A DNA stretch of 64,000 bases from positions 33,850 to 97,849 of the forward strand of contig NZ_JAMXLH010000005.1 of NCBI RefSeq assembly GCF_024281035.1, in the 5' to 3' direction. Both the position numbers and the translations under genes were made by a program. Of this stretch, positions 59,323 to 64,000 are shown one piece after another (position 1 is the first letter of the stretch; every line of letters starts with the position of its first letter). The DNA comes from Paraburkholderia sp. GTDB lineage: Bacteria; Pseudomonadota; Gammaproteobacteria; Burkholderiales; Burkholderiaceae. Under the pieces are notes generated by a model, which saw only the letters and a program-made list of their open reading frames with translations, had not been told where the DNA came from and searched no databases.

Positions 59323-60692
59323 TATCTCTGCGTCGGCGTCTGCTGATCTGGCTGCTGCCCGCCGCGCTGCTCGCAGGATTGCTTGCCAGTGCAGCGACCT
59401 ACTGGGGAGCACTCGGGGAACTGGACGAGCTACTCGACGACCAGCTCAAGGGCATTGCGCAGCACGTCGTGGTCGAACCCGATGGACGACTCTCGTTGAG
59501 AGGCATGCAGGGCGCCAACGAGGACCGGCTTTCCGGACAGCACTCGCACGCGGTGCTGCTTCAGGTCTGGCGTGGATCGACGGCCGTGTTCAGCAGCGAC
59601 CGCGATTCGCCCCTGCCGCCGCCCACGGGCGCCGGGTTCGCCGATCTCTCGGTCAATGGCCAACTGTGGCATTCCTATGCCACCCGTAATGGCGACGTGA
59701 TCGTGCGGGTTGCCCAGGCGCGGCGGGCGCGCTGGGAGGCGGTGGCAGAGATTGCGATGCATCTGCTTTGGCCCGTGCTATCGCTGGTGCCCGTGCTTGC
59801 GCTGTTTTTGTGGTTTGGCATCGGCTACGGTTTGCGGCCATTGCGAAAGATCGCTGCCAATCTGAAGCGACGCGACGCGAACAATATGCATGCGATCGGC
59901 ACGGCGACCATGCCGGGCGAAGTCATACCACTGGTCGATGCAATCAACGATCTGCTGTGGCGTCTTGATCATGCGTTTACGGCCCAGCGTCAATTCATCG
60001 CCGACGCGGCGCACGAGCTTCGTACGCCCATCATGGGACTGACGCTTCAGGCCGACCTGCTGCCACGCGCCGCGAGCGCCACGGAGCGCGACGCAATTAC
60101 CACACAGATTCGCGCAGGCACCGCGCGCCTTGCCCATCTCGCAGAGCAGTTGCTGACACTTGCCAGACTTTCGCCCGAATCGCCGGCTCCCGTCTTCAGC
60201 GAGGTCGATCTGACCGCACTCGCGCGGGGCGTGATCAGCGACCGCGTGCGGTACGCGGAGATGAACCAGATCGATCTGGGATTAGTTGCGTCGGGTGTTG
60301 TGAAGACAACGGGCAATGCCGACAGTCTTCGCATCCTGCTCAACAACCTGGTCGACAACGCAATTCGCTATGCAGGTCCGCAAGCACGCGTCGACGTCCT
60401 CGTGAATCGCGAAGATGGCTGCGCGACGCTCAAGGTATCCGATACCGGTCCCGGTATTCCCGAGGAAGACCGGGAGCTTGTTTGGGAGCGTTTTTATCGC
60501 GGCAGCGGTCATGCAGCGTCGGGTAGTGGACTGGGCCTGTCGATTGTAAGACGCATCGCCGAACAGCATCGAGCCATCGTCTCGCTCGGGAGCGGAGAAA
60601 ACGATCGAGGGCTGGTGGTGGGCCTGCGTTTCCCGCCGACTACACCGAGTGTCACGGAGCAGGGAAGACGGCACGGCGCGATAGTCAGTTAG
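59319..60692 (+). CDS. Sensor histidine kinase (QseC-like)
   Basis: The 457-aa kinase starts at GTG 59319 inside the regulator stop. It has helix 1 at about residues 8-30, a periplasmic domain of about 110 residues, helix 2 at about 148-172, His232 in ADAAHELRTPIMG, and N/G boxes (NLVDNAIRYAG, DTGPGI, GSGLGLSIV). The periplasmic domain is different from that of the other QseC-like kinase here, so it likely senses another signal. Confidence 0.92.
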   Translation: MISLRRRLLIWLLPAALLAGLLASAATYWGALGELDELLDDQLKGIAQHVVVEPDGRLSLRGMQGANEDRLSGQHSHAVLLQVWRGSTAVFSSDRDSPLPPPTGAGFADLSVNGQLWHSYATRNGDVIVRVAQARRARWEAVAEIAMHLLWPVLSLVPVLALFLWFGIGYGLRPLRKIAANLKRRDANNMHAIGTATMPGEVIPLVDAINDLLWRLDHAFTAQRQFIADAAHELRTPIMGLTLQADLLPRAASATERDAITTQIRAGTARLAHLAEQLLTLARLSPESPAPVFSEVDLTALARGVISDRVRYAEMNQIDLGLVASGVVKTTGNADSLRILLNNLVDNAIRYAGPQARVDVLVNREDGCATLKVSDTGPGIPEEDRELVWERFYRGSGHAASGSGLGLSIVRRIAEQHRAIVSLGSGENDRGLVVGLRFPPTTPSVTEQGRRHGAIVS

Positions 60693-60851
60693 CGGCTGCA
60701 GTGTCAGGCCGTCTCAGGCCGTCCTTGGTCGGTTTATTCTTTTCGCATCCTGCGTTGACTATCAGCACAAGTAGCACAAGTGGCGCAGGTCAAAGCGGCG
60801 TGAGACCCGGTTCATGCAGGAACGGTAATTCGAGGTGACCCCCGTAGAATA

Positions 60852-60879
60852 TTGACAATTGCTTGTCACGCGATAACAC
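60852..60879 (+). promoter_or_regulatory. Possible sigma70 promoter
   Basis: TTGACA (60852-60857) is followed after 16 bp by TAACAC (60874-60879). The perfect -35 element suggests a promoter for the following gene and a start at 60918. Confidence 0.4.
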
Positions 60880-60917
60880 GAACCATGCGCTTTCGCTCAC
60901 TATTTCGCTCGCCCAGC

Positions 60918-61628
60918 ATGACGCAGCCGGCACAGCAGTCAACCGGATCTATTCATAGGACCGTCGATTGCAAACGGTTTGATCATCCGGAATTTCAAAT
61001 TCGGGTCTCCGATCCTGCCATTCCCGCCGAGGATATTAGTTGGCTATTACGTTTTTTTGAGCGAACAGTCGCGGATGGCGAACGATTCCATGTTGGCGAG
61101 ACAGTACAGATCGGCTGGATGCTGACGAAGCTCGAAGCCGGAGCGGAGAACTTTCTGTGCGTCGCAGAGCCCGATATGAAGGCGATTCCAATCAAGTTTG
61201 TCGATTCGGTCGACAACACGTTGAAGCACCTGCGCAATCAGAAAGATGTGGTTGAGAGCATTGCGCCAATACTGAGTCCGGATTTCCCATCGCTACAGCA
61301 GAGTGTGGTGGTCCATTCGGATTACAAAAGCGCCAGTCGTCTGCTTCTGACTCGCAATCCCGCTCACAAAATGGACTCCGGCTGGTCGCTCACAGATCCG
61401 GGTGACGAATTTGGTTCACAGAACCCGTCACGGAACCACAGAATTTCGCTATATCAGTTGGGTGTCGACAGGCCAGACTTGATCAAATTTTTTGCCTTAC
61501 CGCCAGGCCTGCATGTCCGCCTCGATGATCTTCAGATTCATATAGCGGGCCCCGGAGGCGAGATTCAACCAGTAGCTGGCTCGTATCTTGAAGCGTTGAA
61601 AAAGGCACCGCATACAACATTTCACTGA
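60918..61628 (+). CDS. Uncharacterised protein, possibly an Imm33-like immunity protein
   Basis: The 236-aa cytosolic protein has no signal peptide. The C-terminal part contains SDYKSASRLLLTRNPAHKMDSGWSLTD and PSRNHRISLYQLGVDRPD. The combination of a conserved DSGW and following acidic segment recalls the DUF2185/Imm33 immunity fold, but similarity is weak by eye. Alternative starts are 60885 and TTG 60852; 60918 fits the putative promoter. No toxin gene lies beside it. Lower GC than the flanks. Confidence 0.55.
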   Translation: MTQPAQQSTGSIHRTVDCKRFDHPEFQIRVSDPAIPAEDISWLLRFFERTVADGERFHVGETVQIGWMLTKLEAGAENFLCVAEPDMKAIPIKFVDSVDNTLKHLRNQKDVVESIAPILSPDFPSLQQSVVVHSDYKSASRLLLTRNPAHKMDSGWSLTDPGDEFGSQNPSRNHRISLYQLGVDRPDLIKFFALPPGLHVRLDDLQIHIAGPGGEIQPVAGSYLEALKKAPHTTFH

Positions 61629-61913
61629 GTGATTGCTTTGGGGCGGCTGCGAGCCAAAGCGTCGGGCGGTAGTCGGCTGCCATCAACGGTCAATCAACCT
61701 GGTACGAAATCGCTCGGCTTTCGATCATCAGGACCGGATAGTTTCGGATGATGTGTATAGAGGGAGGGCTTGATATAGATCATCAGGTCGAAGTCGCCCA
61801 ACGAGGACGATCACGGTACCTTGTAGTCACCCCCGTATGCGACTGGCGGTGCTCCGAGCAAGTGCCAGAAACCTGGCGTCAAAACGGAAGATATGATCCG
61901 ACCGATAACAATC
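61629..61913. other. Gene-free spacer of lower GC
   Basis: Nothing recognisable apart from TATAAT at 61914-61919 just after it, which could be the -10 box of the next gene. Confidence 0.4.
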
Positions 61914-61942
61914 TATAATTTTTGCCGATACCAAAATCGATC

Positions 61943-63011
61943 ATGAAAGTGACAATGCAGCTTCCAACTTTCGGCATTGCGTTCTCTATCGCCTTCCTGT
62001 CGCTCAGCGGCATTAGTCAAGCAGCTCAGTCTGCTGATCCGGTATCAACACTCCGTGCTGATCCTCAACAAACAACGCCACCGCAGTGGGTCAAAGCGGT
62101 ACCACCATACCCTTTAACACTGTTCTCCAAAGCTGAAGTGGATTTGAGCTCCGTTAAGCAAGGCGACAACGGTCAAATCACTGCGTGGGAAAGAGACATC
62201 TACGAGAAAATTCAGGAACCTTCGACTGACGCTGCGTTCCAGCTTCAGTGAAGCTCATTATCTAATCGATTGCAATGACGGCAAATACACCTATCTAGCG
62301 GTGAATACTAGAAGAGCGAATGGAGACTTGGTTAAATCCGTTCCAATGCCCGAGTTAATGCAGGAAAATCTGGCCGATGTTCCGCCTGATTCATTGATTA
62401 GTGCTGCGGTGACTCTCGCCTGTGCGCAGGCAAAGACGAACTGGCCTAATGATCAACACTATGACTTACACATTAAGCCCAAGGATGTTGTCACGCTCAC
62501 AAAGCTTACCGCAGAAGAAAGAGAGAAAATAGATCAAGCGATAGTTCAACGGAGAAAATCCGACGAACGTAATTCCCCCTTCGTCGAACCGCTACTGACC
62601 GCACAAAATGGTAAAAACGTATGCCACGCGATGGCCGGATCTGATGGAAACCAATCTTCCTATGAGTTGTGTGATGCGCAGGGCATGTTCTCGCATGATG
62701 TCTATAGCGTTCGAGTCGGGGGAATTCCTCTTCTTCAAGGGATCGATGACAACACGACCAAAGGCATCGACGGTATATTTTATGGCAGTCCGATTCGACT
62801 TAAATGTGAACCGGTCAATCAGTTGGCGGATGGCGTCACGAATAAGACTATAGAAGGTGCCATTCAGGCCGATCGAACGTCGTCGAAAAAAATCTCGTTC
62901 GATGATGAATTGAAGTTCACAATAATGGCCAACGTGGTCGAGATTGGAAGGCATTGCACACTGAGCAATACAGATGGGGTCATGGCAAAGCTTGACGTTG
63001 TTTCTCCATAA
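61943..63011 (+). pseudogene. Secreted surface-adhesin-E-like protein, frameshifted
   Basis: The first part (ATG 61943) has a signal peptide (MKVTMQLPTFGIAFSIAFLS..., cleavage near SQA-AQ) and stops at 62251. In another frame the coding potential runs from about 62241 as SFSEAHYLIDCNDGKYTYLAVN to 63011. The junction around 62238-62246 requires one extra or missing base. DCNDGKYTYLAV followed by a conserved Cys pattern recalls the surface-adhesin protein E domain. One gene of about 355 aa is most likely, broken or affected by a sequencing error. Confidence 0.7.
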
Positions 63012-63242
63012 TGAGCCTGGTTTTGGCAACAGACGTCTTGCGCAGATGCCCGCAATCGAGAAAGCTGGAAGTCTCTTGCGCGTCGGATACGGAAGTTCGG
63101 GGGGCGAGTCGGGACGGTTGATCGCCGTTGGACGACGAACTTCCGGGTTCGGCTGTGTCCATGTGCCGTCCTGGCAACCAGGATGATGTACTCCATGTTT
63201 CCGAGTCACGCCGCGAGTCTGTGCCGCGGCATGCAACTTGTA

Positions 63243-63548
63243 TTATTTCCACTTCGACCCGATCGTCTCGAGCCCCGCTTTCTGCAGGTCTTCGGGTACC
63301 ATCACAACACGAAACTCACAGTCGGCATTGAACGTAAGAAACCACGGCTCCGCGAATGCTGGAATCTGCGATGGCTCATCAAGGTTGATGACGAGGATGG
63401 CTCCGCGTGCACCGCTTTGCTCAGTAAAATAGGCCGCCTCCGGTTTTGCTTCTTCGAGTATTTTTGCCATCACATCTCCGATGGTGCCGTCTCGAACGAA
63501 AGCATTGAATGGCTCGTGGGGAATTCGTATGTTCAGAAGCATGCGCAT
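63243..63548 (-). CDS. Small conserved protein of unknown function (101 aa)
   Basis: The cytosolic protein (MLLNIRIPHEPFNAFVRDGTI..., then RGAILVINLDEPSQIPAFAEPWFL and CEFRVVMVPEDLQKAG) has the alternation of a dimeric ferredoxin-like fold, similar to small DUF3303/YciI-like proteins. ATG at 63548 follows AGGAGAGTGACC. No active-site motif allows a function to be stated. Confidence 0.72.
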   Translation of the reverse strand: MRMLLNIRIPHEPFNAFVRDGTIGDVMAKILEEAKPEAAYFTEQSGARGAILVINLDEPSQIPAFAEPWFLTFNADCEFRVVMVPEDLQKAGLETIGSKWK

Positions 63549-63874
63549 GGTCACTCTCCTTGCCCGACGTCCCGAAGGAACTTTTCAAGCATAGTCGATC
63601 TTTCACGCACTTTTAGTGATTTGGCGATACACGACCTACCCTTCCCGCGCGTCGGTGTGCAATGTCTCTGAGAATCGAAAACCAACGAATTGAGGCGGGG
63701 ATCGACAGCGGCGGCGGCCCAATCTCAGCGAGAGCCGTCCGGGTGAGCGCGCGGACGTGCACCAGGAATTGGCGCCGACCGCGGCCCGATGCGGTCGCCC
63801 GAATTCGACCCGTTCCGGCCGTCGCCCACTTCCTGGCGAATGACCGCTACTGATCGGCAAGAGGTCAACGGTCC
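63549..63874. other. Intergenic region near the right edge
   Basis: No gene is supported. Overlapping Arg-rich frames at 63636-63860 look like GC-rich noise. Confidence 0.4.
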
Positions 63875-64000
63875 CTACAGGTTGCGCAGAAACTCAATCA
63901 CGGCGATGTTGACCCGGTCCGGGGCTTCCTGTTGCAGCCAGTGGCCCGCTCGTGGAATGATTTGAGAATCGCGTAGATTGGGCACCAGCTTCGGCATCGC
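63875..64000 (-). CDS. Alpha/beta hydrolase, C-terminal end (partial)
   Basis: The last 41 codons of a minus-strand gene are visible up to TAG at 63875. The residues PRAGHWLQQEAPDRVNIAVIEFLRNL match the C terminus of epoxide-hydrolase-like alpha/beta hydrolases, with the catalytic His in GHWLQQE. The rest lies beyond the window. Confidence 0.8.
   Translation of the reverse strand, partial: AMPKLVPNLRDSQIIPRAGHWLQQEAPDRVNIAVIEFLRNL

Overview
The window is GC-rich chromosomal DNA, very probably from a Burkholderia sensu lato species (Paraburkholderia or Caballeronia type). The evidence is a monomeric NADP isocitrate dehydrogenase, hopanoid genes hpnI and hpnL, two DUF4148 proteins, QseBC-type two-component systems and PAAR proteins of Burkholderia style. 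No rRNA, tRNA or CRISPR array was recognised, and the species cannot be named from this sequence alone.

Layout. 1-2.4 kb: three spaced repeats that look like a transposon end, then a five-haem cytochrome c. 2.6-9.4 kb: a Na+/H+ antiporter and a minus-strand sugar operon (ABC ATPase, permease, binding protein, L-fuconate dehydratase). 9.7-12.1 kb: hpnI-hpnL. 13.1-22 kb: MFS exporter, monomeric isocitrate dehydrogenase, PAP2-like protein, two cytochromes b561 and a QseBC-like system. 22.2-33 kb: chromate transporter, methyltransferase, and a complete czcCBA-RS heavy-metal efflux locus. 33.3-44.2 kb: small enzymes and transporters (one with a His-rich tail), ilvD, an RcnR/DmeR-type nickel/cobalt sensor with its DmeF efflux pump, a short CDF protein, and trhP. 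44.3-46.6 kb: a hydrolase remnant, a GDCCVxC protein and an RhlE-type helicase.

The most interesting object is a 6,287-bp transposon at 46679-52965. It has perfect 105-bp terminal inverted repeats and a 6-bp target duplication (GGTAAT). Its plus-strand half encodes a serine resolvase, a DDE transposase and an AAA+ ATPase in the Tn5053/Tn7-like style. Its minus-strand half is a tightly coupled four-gene operon: a tandem-PAAR protein, a PAAR protein with a C-terminal extension, a SleB-like peptidoglycan hydrolase, and a secreted protein that is probably the immunity factor. It therefore appears to be a mobile type VI secretion tip/effector/immunity cassette. The resolvase carries one apparent single-base frameshift and the transposase two, although the ends are perfect.

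53-64 kb: a LysR/aldo-keto reductase pair, remnants of deleted genes, a SulP permease, a cupredoxin, a DUF4148 gene in an operon with a second QseBC-like pair, and a lower-GC stretch with a possible orphan immunity protein, a frameshifted secreted protein and a partial alpha/beta hydrolase at the right edge.

Regulation visible in the sequence: three PmrA/QseB-type boxes (hexamer-5-hexamer CTTAAG-like) near a cytochrome b561 gene and the DUF4148-RR-HK operon, a G/C-tract operator before dmeR, a dyad before czcC, and several intrinsic terminators. Metal handling is a recurring theme (czc, chrA, dmeRF, a second CDF, a His-tailed EamA transporter, GDCCVxC and the cupredoxin).
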